Source: an uncultured Clostridia bacterium (GTDB lineage Bacteria > Bacillota_A > Clostridia > Oscillospirales > Oscillospiraceae). Taken from it: 12,051 nt of DNA. Below are positions 1-6,977 of this stretch, one piece after another. Where the stretch lies: NCBI GenBank assembly GCA_946059285.1, contig CAMGMW010000019.1, forward strand, positions 1 to 12,051. The letters run 5' to 3'. The notes under the pieces are model-generated. The model saw nothing but the letters and a program-made list of their open reading frames with translations, made no database searches and was not told the DNA's origin. Both the position numbers and the translations under genes were made by a program. Position 1 is the stretch's first letter. Every line of letters starts with the position of its first letter.

Positions 1-36
1 TCGCTTTTTGGCTTTCTTACCATATTTTTTCGTCAT
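1..36 (-). CDS. Possible 5' end of a lysine-rich protein, cut by the window edge
   Basis: An ATG at 36-34 opens a frame that stays open to the left edge and reads MTKKYGKKAKKR. It begins 18 bases after the mnmG stop codon, on the same strand, which fits the next gene of the operon. The upstream sequence has only a poor ribosome binding site (AGGG two bases before the ATG), so the start is uncertain, and a second ATG lies nearby in another frame. Twelve codons are too few to recognise a family. The basic composition is the only visible character. Confidence 0.35.
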   Translation of the reverse strand, partial: MTKKYGKKAKKR

Positions 37-54
37 AGCCCTGTTACCAGTCTA

Positions 55-1938
55 TCATTTCTGCATTTCTGTTTTGCGATGCTCCAAAAAAATCAGCAGC
101 ACCGCGATGTCCGACGGAGACACGCCGGAGATGCGGCTCGCCTGTCCGATGGAGCATGGGCGGATCTGCGCCAGCTTCTGGCGCGCCTCCAGCCGCAGTC
201 CTCCAATCGAGGCATAGTCAATGTCCTCCGGCAGCAGACGGGCCTCCTCACGGCGGAATTCCTCGATCTGCCGTTCCTGTCGCTGCAAATAGCCCTCGTA
301 CTTGACGCGAATCTCCACCTGCTGCTGTACCTCCCGTGGGAGAGCCGGGCGGCTTCGGTCAAAGGGTGCCAGCATGGCATAGTCCAGCTCTGGACGGCGC
401 AGGAGATCACTCAGGCGGGCGGAGCTGACCACCGGCGCGGAATGCCTCGCAGCCAAAAACTCATTCAGCTCCGGCGTTGCAGCCGTCCCCGTAGCATCCA
501 GACGGCGTATCTCCTGCCGAACGGCTTCATACTTTTCACGCACTGCCGCCGCCCGTTCCTCACTGACCAATCCGATGCGGCAGCCAATATGAGTCAAGCG
601 CTCATCCGCGTTGTCCTGCCGATGCAGCAGGCGGTATTCGCTTCTGGAGGTCATAATACGGTACGGCTCCTCCGTCCCCTTGGTTACCAGATCATCAATC
701 AGCGTACCGATGTAGCCGTCAGACCGCCTGAGGACCAGCGGCTGCCTGTTGAGCAGCTTCAAAGCGGCGTTAACCCCCGCGACAAAGCCCTGCACCGCCG
801 CTTCCTCATAGCCGGAGGAACCGTTGAACTGTCCGGCACCGTACAGCCCCCTCACCTTTTTGCATTCCAGCGTGGGATACAGCTCCGTGGGATCGACGCA
901 GTCATATTCGATGGCATACGCCGGCCGCATCATCTGCGCGTGCTCCAGACCCGCGACGGTGTGCAGCATAGCAAGCTGCACATCCTCCGGCAGACTGGAG
1001 GAGAAGCCCTGCAGATACAGTTCCTCTGTATCCAAGCCGCACGGCTCCAAAAAGAGCTGATGACGTGGCTTGTCCGCAAAGCGCTCGACCTTTGTTTCGA
1101 TGCTGGGGCAATATCGCGGTCCCACGCCTGTGATGGCGCCGTTATACAGTGGGCTGCGGTCAAGGTTCTCCCGGATGATGGCGTGCGTTTTTTCATTGGT
1201 ATAGGTCAGGTAGCACACTGCTCGGTTCTCCGGGCGGTGCTGCGTGGAAAAGGAAAACGGTTCCGGGGTTTCGTCCCCGGTTTGCAGCTCCATCTTGGAA
1301 AAATCCACGCTGCCTGCGTGGATACGCGGTGGCGTTCCGGTCTTAAATCGGCGCATACGCAGACCAAGCTGCCGCAAACTGCCGCTCAGCTCCGTCGCGG
1401 CCCGCATCCCATCCGGACCGGAAGCGATGACACATTCTCCCGTGATCACACGGCTGTCCAGATAAGTACCCGCGGCAATGACACACGCACGGACCCGAAA
1501 TTCCGCGCCGAGCTGTGTCACCACGCCGGTGACCTTGCCTTGCTGCGTCAGCAGCTCGGTAACTGTTGCCTGCTTTAAATCCAGATTCGGCTGCAGCTCT
1601 AAAGTGTGCTTCATATACTGCTGGTAGCGGCGGCGATCGGCCTGTGCGCGCAGGGAATGCACCGCAGGACCCTTGCCGCAGTTGAGCATCCGATATTGGA
1701 TGCAGCAGGCATCGGCGGCTTTCGCCATCTCACCGCCCAGCGCGTCCAGCTCCCGCACCAGATGTCCCTTTCCGGTTCCGCCGATGGCGGGGTTGCAGGG
1801 CATGTTGCCCACCGCGTCCAGATTGATGGTAAAGACCACCGTTTTCAGACCCAGCCGCGCCGCGGCAAGCGCGGCTTCAATTCCTGCATGACCCGCGCCG
1901 ATGACCGCAATATCATATTCTCCCGCGAAATATCGCAT
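55..1938 (-). CDS. mnmG: tRNA uridine-5-carboxymethylaminomethyl modification enzyme MnmG (GidA)
   Basis: MnmG is the FAD-dependent partner of MnmE. Together they install the aminomethyl or carboxymethylaminomethyl group at C5 of the wobble uridine of a set of tRNAs, using methylenetetrahydrofolate, in the cytoplasm. From the ATG at 1938 the product is 627 aa, a normal family length. The N-terminal FAD-binding loop GAGHAG is at residues 14-19. The block [20 protein letters not shown] starts near residue 47. The two conserved cysteines are visible as C48 and C277 (in RYCPSIE). The C-terminal helical region that binds MnmE includes [19 protein letters not shown]. The frame extends to a GTG at 1962 and contains an ATG at 1944. 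I choose 1938 because AAAGGA at 1953-1948 is 9 bases from it but only 3 from the 1944 ATG, and because homologues begin just before the FAD loop. It follows rsmG after 27 bases. The usual Firmicutes order places mnmG before rsmG. Confidence 0.97.
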   Translation of the reverse strand: MRYFAGEYDIAVIGAGHAGIEAALAAARLGLKTVVFTINLDAVGNMPCNPAIGGTGKGHLVRELDALGGEMAKAADACCIQYRMLNCGKGPAVHSLRAQADRRRYQQYMKHTLELQPNLDLKQATVTELLTQQGKVTGVVTQLGAEFRVRACVIAAGTYLDSRVITGECVIASGPDGMRAATELSGSLRQLGLRMRRFKTGTPPRIHAGSVDFSKMELQTGDETPEPFSFSTQHRPENRAVCYLTYTNEKTHAIIRENLDRSPLYNGAITGVGPRYCPSIETKVERFADKPRHQLFLEPCGLDTEELYLQGFSSSLPEDVQLAMLHTVAGLEHAQMMRPAYAIEYDCVDPTELYPTLECKKVRGLYGAGQFNGSSGYEEAAVQGFVAGVNAALKLLNRQPLVLRRSDGYIGTLIDDLVTKGTEEPYRIMTSRSEYRLLHRQDNADERLTHIGCRIGLVSEERAAAVREKYEAVRQEIRRLDATGTAATPELNEFLAARHSAPVVSSARLSDLLRRPELDYAMLAPFDRSRPALPREVQQQVEIRVKYEGYLQRQERQIEEFRREEARLLPEDIDYASIGGLRLEARQKLAQIRPCSIGQASRISGVSPSDIAVLLIFLEHRKTEMQK

Positions 1939-1965
1939 TATCATCCGTCCTTTATCAGTCACTTG

Positions 1966-2655
1966 CTACAGCGGCTGCTGCTTGATCTTTGAAAACCGCC
2001 GCGGATAGGCTGCAGGGGTCGGCTTGACCTTGCGGATCACCGCCACACGCCGCACCGCTCCGTCCAGTGGGTACTCGGCGACCCGTTCCAGCGTTCCGCC
2101 CAGCAGGGCAATCCCCTGCTTTGCCTCCTCAATCTCCTCCTGCGCGGCAGCGCCTTTCATGGCAAGAAACACGCCCCCCACCTTGACAAAAGGCAGACAA
2201 AGCTCCGCGAGAATGTTCAGCCGCGCCACAGCGCGGGAGACGGCAACATCATATTGCTCCCGCACATCGTATTCCTCCGCACGGGCGGCGACGCAGAGCG
2301 CCTCCACGCCCAGCTCGTCCAGTGTCTCCTGCAGCCAGCGCACCCTTTTTTGCAGGCTGTCCAGCAGGGTCAAGTGAATCGTCGGCTCACCCAGCTTCAG
2401 CGGAACGCCGGGAAATCCGGCGCCGCAGCCCACGTCGATAACGGTTTTCCCCGACAGCGGCTCCAGTGTCAGCAGCGCGAGGCAATCGGCAAAATGCAGC
2501 CTTGCCACTGCAGACGGCTGTGTGATCGCCGTCAGGTTCATCACCTTATTCTTCTCCAGCAGCGCCTGTCCAAACCGCAAAAACTGTTCTATCTGCGTCT
2601 GTGACAGCGCAATCCCCAATCGGGCACATTCCGCCCGCAGTGTCTGTTCCATCAT
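1966..2655 (-). CDS. rsmG: 16S rRNA (guanine-N7)-methyltransferase RsmG (GidB)
   Basis: RsmG methylates N7 of G527 (E. coli numbering) in 16S rRNA using S-adenosylmethionine. The 229-aa product shows the class I methyltransferase glycine-rich loop DVGCGAGFPG at residues 74-83, the family signature SRAVARL at 140-146, and the typical C-terminal tail with PRR near 218-220 ending in PL. The open frame extends upstream to 2799, but that part overlaps the preceding gene and has no resemblance to the family. Two adjacent ATG codons at 2655 and 2652 are the plausible starts. The first overlaps the upstream stop codon as ATGA, and the GGAGG directly before it (2661-2657) also encodes the last residues of the upstream protein. 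Spacing is short (1 base to the first ATG, 4 to the second), so coupling by the terminating ribosome is likely and the second ATG is equally possible. It lies between a DUF3267-like gene and mnmG. Confidence 0.95.
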   Translation of the reverse strand: MMEQTLRAECARLGIALSQTQIEQFLRFGQALLEKNKVMNLTAITQPSAVARLHFADCLALLTLEPLSGKTVIDVGCGAGFPGVPLKLGEPTIHLTLLDSLQKRVRWLQETLDELGVEALCVAARAEEYDVREQYDVAVSRAVARLNILAELCLPFVKVGGVFLAMKGAAAQEEIEEAKQGIALLGGTLERVAEYPLDGAVRRVAVIRKVKPTPAAYPRRFSKIKQQPL

Positions 2656-3221
2656 TCCTCCGTATACGCAAACAGCGATACACCCGACACGCGCACGAGC
2701 ACGCTTCGAGGCATCCGCAGCACCTGACCGATGGTATAATAGTCCCCCACCGGTCCTGCAAAATTCAGAATCACCGATCCATAGACCGCCCAGAACCACT
2801 CATCCGGTATAAAGCAGCAAGCCGCAATCAGTGCCGCTCCCAAAATTACATTCGGCAGCAGTGTCACCGCCAGATACTGCCACCGACGCAAAAATGCCTC
2901 GCTGCCGACGCAGAAAAAGCCCCTGGTCCGGCGGAAAAACGGCGGCATCCCGGACAGCAGATACAAAAGCCCTGCACGCAGCAGCCCGTGCAGGGTGCGG
3001 TAGACCAGTATCCCGACAACCGTCGCCAGAAAAAACAGCACAAACCGACGCATCCCGCCGTCAATCACCGCCAGAAGCGGTGCAAAAGATTTCCATGCCC
3101 AGCCCAGAAGGACGCCCATCAATCCCAGCAGTCCCGAAATCACATTGAGTCTACGGTAAGTCTGCCGGTCCGTATAAACATTGATATGCGCGCTGCTGCT
3201 GTAGCCCTGCGGAAAATCCAT
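2652..3221 (-). CDS. DUF3267-like membrane protein with a degenerate zincin motif
   Basis: A 189-aa membrane protein of unknown function. Hydrophobic segments lie near residues 28-43, 58-75, 117-136 and 143-156. The C-terminal half (a PN-initiated membrane segment, then NFAGPVGDYY near 153-162, then a VLRMP and LFAYTEE tail) resembles my recollection of DUF3267, a family annotated as putative zincin peptidases with an HExxH motif in an early membrane helix. At the matching place this protein reads Y74-R75-T76-L77-H78. Only the last histidine remains, so zinc-dependent proteolysis is unlikely if the assignment is right. I choose the ATG at 3221 over the GTG at 3233, which overlaps the mnmE stop, because GTGAGG at 3233-3228 sits 6 bases before the ATG. 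It is 8 bases after mnmE and shares ATGA with rsmG, so all three are probably co-translated. The family call is from memory of its pattern. The membrane character and the missing HE are directly visible. Confidence 0.72.
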   Translation of the reverse strand: MDFPQGYSSSAHINVYTDRQTYRRLNVISGLLGLMGVLLGWAWKSFAPLLAVIDGGMRRFVLFFLATVVGILVYRTLHGLLRAGLLYLLSGMPPFFRRTRGFFCVGSEAFLRRWQYLAVTLLPNVILGAALIAACCFIPDEWFWAVYGSVILNFAGPVGDYYTIGQVLRMPRSVLVRVSGVSLFAYTEE

Positions 3222-3229
3222 GTGCTGCC

Positions 3230-4585
3230 TCACTTTCCAACGCAGAAGCGTTCAAAGATCCGATTTGTGATATCCTCCCGCACGGTCCGTCCCGTAATCT
3301 CGCCCAGCGCCTGCATCGCCTGTTCCACATCGGTCAGAACGGCATCCGGCGTGATTCCCGCCTGCAGGGACGCTTTTGCTCTGGCGATCGCTTCAGACGC
3401 ACGGGTCAGTGCGCCGAACTGGCGCGGATTGGTCAAAATTGAGCCGTCACAGTGGACATCATCCGCATACCAGCGCTCAATACAATCGATGAGTGCCTGC
3501 AAATTCTCCCCTGTGCGGGCAGAGAGGGACAGAACCGTCTCAAAAGGCAGCTCCGTTACCACCTGCGGGCAGTCAGACTTGTTGATCACCGCCAATGCGC
3601 GCGGCGCAGCCAGCGCAGCCTGCATTGCACGGCGATCCTCGTCATTCAGAGGCTGCGAGCCGTCGCAGACAAAGATGGCAAGCTCCGCTTCTCTTGCCGC
3701 CTGTTCCGAGCGTTCTACGCCCAACGCCTCAATGCGGTCGCCTGTCTCGCGGATGCCCGCTGTGTCCGTCAGACGCAGCACGACCCGTCCCAGCCGTACC
3801 GGCTCTTCCACGGTATCCCTCGTCGTACCGGCGATCTCCGTGACGATGACCCGCTCATACCCCGCCAGCGCATTGAACAGGGACGATTTTCCTGCATTGG
3901 GTCGTCCCAGCAGGACTGTTTTCACGCCGTGCTTCAAATGCCGCCCTCTGTCATAGGTGGAAAGCATCTGCGCAAGCTCCGCTTCGGCGGAGGCCAGCGT
4001 ATCTGCCAGCTCCCGCACGCCGAAATCCTCAATGTCCTCGTCGGGGTAGTCCAGCACCGCGTGGAAATGACTGCACAGATCGGTCAGCGCATCATAGACC
4101 GGCGCAATGCGGCGCAGGAGCGCACCGCCAAGCTGTCCCGCGGCATTTGCCGCCGCATCGGCGGTCTCCGCGTCGATCAAGTCAATGACTGCCTCCGCCT
4201 GCGTCAGATCCAGTTGTCCGTTTAAAAACGCCCGCTTGGTAAATTCTCCCGGCAACGCCTGCCTCGCGCCGTTTGCCAGCAGTGCCTCCAGTCCCGCCGC
4301 CAGCATGGCAGGCGAGCCATGGCATTGCAGCTCCACAGTATCCTCCCCTGTGTAGCTGTGAGGCGCACGCGTATAGACCGCAAGCGCCTCGTCAATCACT
4401 CTTCCCTGCCGGTCATGCAGTACGCCGAGCATCAGCTTGCGGTTCGGCGCCTGCGCAACGGGCAGTCCACTGCGCAGAGTAAACACGCGTCCGGCAACCT
4501 CTGCGCAGCCGTCTCCCGACAGGCGCAGAATGCCGATGGCGCAAGGCGCCTTCCCCGTGGCAATGGCAGCGATCACATCACTCAT
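3230..4585 (-). CDS. mnmE: tRNA modification GTPase MnmE (TrmE)
   Basis: MnmE is the potassium-dependent GTPase that works with MnmG to modify C5 of wobble uridine in tRNAs. The 451-aa product has the full domain set. An N-terminal tetrahydrofolate-binding domain covers roughly residues 1-118, with SYTGEDTVELQCHGSP at 77-92. A helical domain is split around the G domain. The G domain carries G1 GRPNAGKS at 227-234, the switch region with GTTRDTVEEP, G3 DTAG at 274-277, G4 NKSD at 335-338, and SAR for G5 near 355. The C-terminus ends in FCVGK, with the catalytic cysteine at 448. The start is set by GGAGGA at 4600-4595, 9 bases upstream. The ATG overlaps the TGA of the preceding peptidase gene (ATGA), and that SD lies inside the peptidase coding sequence. 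Nothing looks damaged. MnmG is encoded two genes downstream. Confidence 0.97.
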   Translation of the reverse strand: MSDVIAAIATGKAPCAIGILRLSGDGCAEVAGRVFTLRSGLPVAQAPNRKLMLGVLHDRQGRVIDEALAVYTRAPHSYTGEDTVELQCHGSPAMLAAGLEALLANGARQALPGEFTKRAFLNGQLDLTQAEAVIDLIDAETADAAANAAGQLGGALLRRIAPVYDALTDLCSHFHAVLDYPDEDIEDFGVRELADTLASAEAELAQMLSTYDRGRHLKHGVKTVLLGRPNAGKSSLFNALAGYERVIVTEIAGTTRDTVEEPVRLGRVVLRLTDTAGIRETGDRIEALGVERSEQAAREAELAIFVCDGSQPLNDEDRRAMQAALAAPRALAVINKSDCPQVVTELPFETVLSLSARTGENLQALIDCIERWYADDVHCDGSILTNPRQFGALTRASEAIARAKASLQAGITPDAVLTDVEQAMQALGEITGRTVREDITNRIFERFCVGK

Positions 4586-6342
4586 TGCAGCTGTTCCTCC
4601 AAAAACGCCGCCAGCAGCTCCACCCGTCCCTCGGCAAAGGGCGAAACCAGTCCGCCTTCTTCCGTCATGGTCAGAATGGCGTTGCTTTCCGTCAGGTACA
4701 GCAGCTCACAGTATTTCTCCAGTCCAGCGGCCTGCTGCTCCTGTTCCATCTGGTAAATCTGCAGCGCCACATCGTTGGACACGCAATAGCTGATGACATA
4801 ATACGGTGCAATGAAAAAATGCTGCACATCGAACCAGCCAAGCGCACTATATACCTCATAGTCCGGAAGGTTTAAACCATAGTCACGGTTGCATTGATAG
4901 AACAGTTCATTCAGTCTTTCCGGCGTCAGCTCCTCTTCGGGAAGCTCATAGGCAGCGCATTCAAAGGCGTAGTCGCATGCCTGAGACAGGAACGTCTCAA
5001 GCGCATCCCACAGCTTTGCTTTCTTCAGCATCCGATACTCAAATTCCGACAGATCGGCGGCCGACAGCGTCAGATATTCCAGTCCCTGAGAAAAAACTTC
5101 CGCGCAGTCGATGGAATCCGTCAAATTGCAGTTAACATATGCGTCGACAAAATGCCCAAATTCATGCGCGGTACTTAGCAGGTCATTCAGATTGCCCTCC
5201 GGCGAGACATAAACAAACGGCATTTCATAAGATTCCAGATAGACGGAATAAGAACCGGGCATTTTTGTGGAGGAGGCAGACAGGTCATACAGATTGTATG
5301 CATCCATAAAGGTATATGCCGTCCAAATCTCGCCGCCCAGCAGCTCTGCCGCTCCGGACAGGAGCGCCATTGTCTCCTCCGCGCTGTAATCAGGCAGTAG
5401 CGTGCCGGAATACTCCGTATACAGCGGCACCAACAGCTGCCGGATCTGCTCCAGATATGTCTGCGCCTGTTCCGGCGTGTAATCCCTTCCGTAATAATAA
5501 TCAAACGCAAATTCCGCATAGCTGTCATAGCCCAGCTCGGTCGCCAGCTCCTTACGGATGCGGATCAGTTCTATATACAGCTCAGCCGCCTGCGGATTAT
5601 ATTTCTGGCTGTAAAGCTCCAGCAATTCAACATAGGTATCATAATCCGCTTCTGCCAGCGCGTCATTGATCAGCAGCTCTTCTCCGCGGTATTCGACCGT
5701 CATATTGCTGGTCATAGCCATATACTGCGACTGCAGCTCTGATTCCTGTTGAAGCAGCTCCACAACCCGCTCGTTCGTATAAACACCGTCGCCGTCGTAG
5801 CTGCTGAAATAACCCGCGCCGAAGTACTCGCTTTCCAGCGCATCGCGCTGCCGGCTGCTCGCCAACGCCTGACAGCATTCCTCCATTGCCTGCTCCACCA
5901 GCGGACTCTGCGCCTCGCACCAGAGATACTCTTCCTCGTATTCCGCGTTGCTCAAATCCAGCGTGTAGTAGATATAGATCAAATTCAGCATGGTATTAAA
6001 CAGAATGTAATCGTCATATGCCGCGTCATAGGCATCGATGATCGCGTCGGCAGACGCGCCCTCCTGCGCCAGCTCCGCTATCGCTTCAAACTGTGCCTGC
6101 AAATCTTCCGCATCGGGACGCACGTATTGGATGTCATCAAAGGGGATCTGCTCCAGCCGCGGTTCATACACCCGCTCATACTGCGTATAGTCCATGTTTC
6201 CGTTGGAATAATCCGGTCGCTCATGGCGCGGTCCGCCGCTGAGCAGCTCTGTGTAAAGATCCCAGATGGGCATGCAGCCCTGCAGCAACAGTACAACAGC
6301 CAGCAGTAGTGCCAACAGGGAGTACGGTTTCTTCTTCATCAT
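4582..6342 (-). CDS. Lipoprotein metallopeptidase, M3 (oligoendopeptidase F-like) family
   Basis: Probable zinc peptidase of family M3, whose members cleave oligopeptides. The 586-aa product starts with a lipoprotein signal: lysines 3-5, a hydrophobic core at 9-20, then LQGC with the lipidated cysteine at 23 (glutamine at -2 is unusual). It should therefore be anchored outside the membrane, unlike most M3 enzymes, which are cytosolic. The zinc site is HEFGH at residues 393-397, with the likely third ligand E415 in AEVFSQGLEYL. This resembles the E-x-x-S-x-x-x-E-F/Y block that follows HExGH in oligoF and Pz-peptidase relatives. The stretch PYYVISYCVSNDVALQIY near the C-terminus also fits the family. 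The spacing from H397 to E415 is shorter than I recall for standard members. The N-terminal part is very rich in Glu, Asp and Tyr. Start ATG is 6342 or 6339, preceded by AAAGGA. The gene ends in an ATGA overlap with mnmE and begins just after a terminator-like hairpin. The substrate is unknown. Confidence 0.85.
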   Translation of the reverse strand: MMKKKPYSLLALLLAVVLLLQGCMPIWDLYTELLSGGPRHERPDYSNGNMDYTQYERVYEPRLEQIPFDDIQYVRPDAEDLQAQFEAIAELAQEGASADAIIDAYDAAYDDYILFNTMLNLIYIYYTLDLSNAEYEEEYLWCEAQSPLVEQAMEECCQALASSRQRDALESEYFGAGYFSSYDGDGVYTNERVVELLQQESELQSQYMAMTSNMTVEYRGEELLINDALAEADYDTYVELLELYSQKYNPQAAELYIELIRIRKELATELGYDSYAEFAFDYYYGRDYTPEQAQTYLEQIRQLLVPLYTEYSGTLLPDYSAEETMALLSGAAELLGGEIWTAYTFMDAYNLYDLSASSTKMPGSYSVYLESYEMPFVYVSPEGNLNDLLSTAHEFGHFVDAYVNCNLTDSIDCAEVFSQGLEYLTLSAADLSEFEYRMLKKAKLWDALETFLSQACDYAFECAAYELPEEELTPERLNELFYQCNRDYGLNLPDYEVYSALGWFDVQHFFIAPYYVISYCVSNDVALQIYQMEQEQQAAGLEKYCELLYLTESNAILTMTEEGGLVSPFAEGRVELLAAFLEEQLQ

Positions 6343-6357
6343 GTAATTCCTTTCTTA

Positions 6358-6381
6358 GAAAAAAAGCCGCGTGACCACGGC
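6358..6381 (-). terminator. Intrinsic terminator or attenuator between yfbR and the M3 peptidase gene
   Basis: Read on the minus strand, a 6-bp stem (GCCGTG pairing with CGCGGC, one G-U pair) closes a GTCA tetraloop and is followed by a C and seven U residues. It begins 6 bases after the yfbR stop codon and fills most of the 44-base gap to the peptidase start. No clear promoter fits between hairpin and peptidase, so partial read-through is the simplest reading. That would lower expression of peptidase-mnmE-rsmG-mnmG relative to the first two genes, unless a promoter lies inside yfbR. Confidence 0.65.
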
Positions 6382-6386
6382 ATGAT

Positions 6387-6965
6387 CTATTCCAGTTGGT
6401 CCAGATTTCTGGAAAAGCTGCCGAGACAGTGCGCCATGAACCAGTCCAGTTCCGGCAGATGCATTTGCTCCAGCGCGGTGCGGGTCTGTTCCGCCGCAGA
6501 CTCAAATTCCTGATTGCCCGCCTTGAGTTCTTCAATGCACTTGATGTGTGCCGAGAGCTTATCCGCCGCCTTCACAATATCGCGGACACGCTCGTCCGAT
6601 TCGTACACCAAAGGCGCATAGCTTTCACGCAATGCCTCCGGCAGCATCCCCAGCAGCTTTGTACCGCTGACGTGCTCGACCTGCTTATACGCCTGCTTGA
6701 TCTCCGGATTGTAGTATTTAACCGGGGTCGGCAGATCGCCGGTGAGGATCTCCGACGCATCGTGGAACAGCGCAGCCACAGCGCAGCGCTCCGGGTCTGC
6801 GGGGAGACCGAGGATATCGCGCCGGATCAGTGCCAGCGCGTGCGCCAGCACCGCAACCATATGGCTGTGCTCCTGCACATTTTCCGAAAAGGTATTGCGC
6901 ATCAATCCCCAGCGGGTGATATAGCGCATTCTGGAAACCAGAGCATAAAACTGATATTCCTCCAT
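6387..6965 (-). CDS. yfbR: 5'-deoxynucleotidase YfbR (HD domain)
   Basis: YfbR dephosphorylates deoxyribonucleoside 5'-monophosphates and takes part in nucleotide salvage and dUMP supply in the cytoplasm. The 192-aa product is similar to the E. coli enzyme along its whole length. The metal-binding HD-domain residues are visible as H33 (ENVQEHS), H68-D69 (FHDASE) and D135 (KAAD). E72 and the motif LTGDLPTPVKY at 74-84 are conserved. R18 and W19, which in E. coli contact the sugar and enforce 2'-deoxy specificity, are also present. This supports the specific assignment rather than a generic HD hydrolase. The start has a strong AAAGGAGC at 6978-6971, 6 bases upstream, which overlaps the TAA stop of the DUF2207-like gene. 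The gap between the genes is only 12 bases, so the two are surely co-transcribed. A hairpin with a U-tract follows the stop codon. Confidence 0.93.
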   Translation of the reverse strand: MEEYQFYALVSRMRYITRWGLMRNTFSENVQEHSHMVAVLAHALALIRRDILGLPADPERCAVAALFHDASEILTGDLPTPVKYYNPEIKQAYKQVEHVSGTKLLGMLPEALRESYAPLVYESDERVRDIVKAADKLSAHIKCIEELKAGNQEFESAAEQTRTALEQMHLPELDWFMAHCLGSFSRNLDQLE

Positions 6966-6977
6966 GAGCCGCTCCTT

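Noticed and set aside
79..1578. A 499-codon open frame on the plus strand opposite mnmG
   Set aside because: It is the antisense shadow of a well-conserved mnmG frame in GC-rich DNA. It has no recognisable family pattern and no ribosome binding site that stands out.
1938..1962. GTG start at 1962 giving an MnmG of 635 aa
   Set aside because: The ATG at 1938 has AAAGGA at a proper 9-base distance and matches where homologues begin. The GTG has no comparable site.
2656..2799. Upstream extension of rsmG to 2799
   Set aside because: These codons overlap the end of the DUF3267-like gene in another frame and do not resemble the RsmG N-terminus.
2601..3956. A 451-codon plus-strand open frame across rsmG, the DUF3267-like gene and mnmE
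   Set aside because: It spans three genes with clear identity on the other strand, and its translation is low-complexity Ser/Arg/Pro typical of antisense reading.
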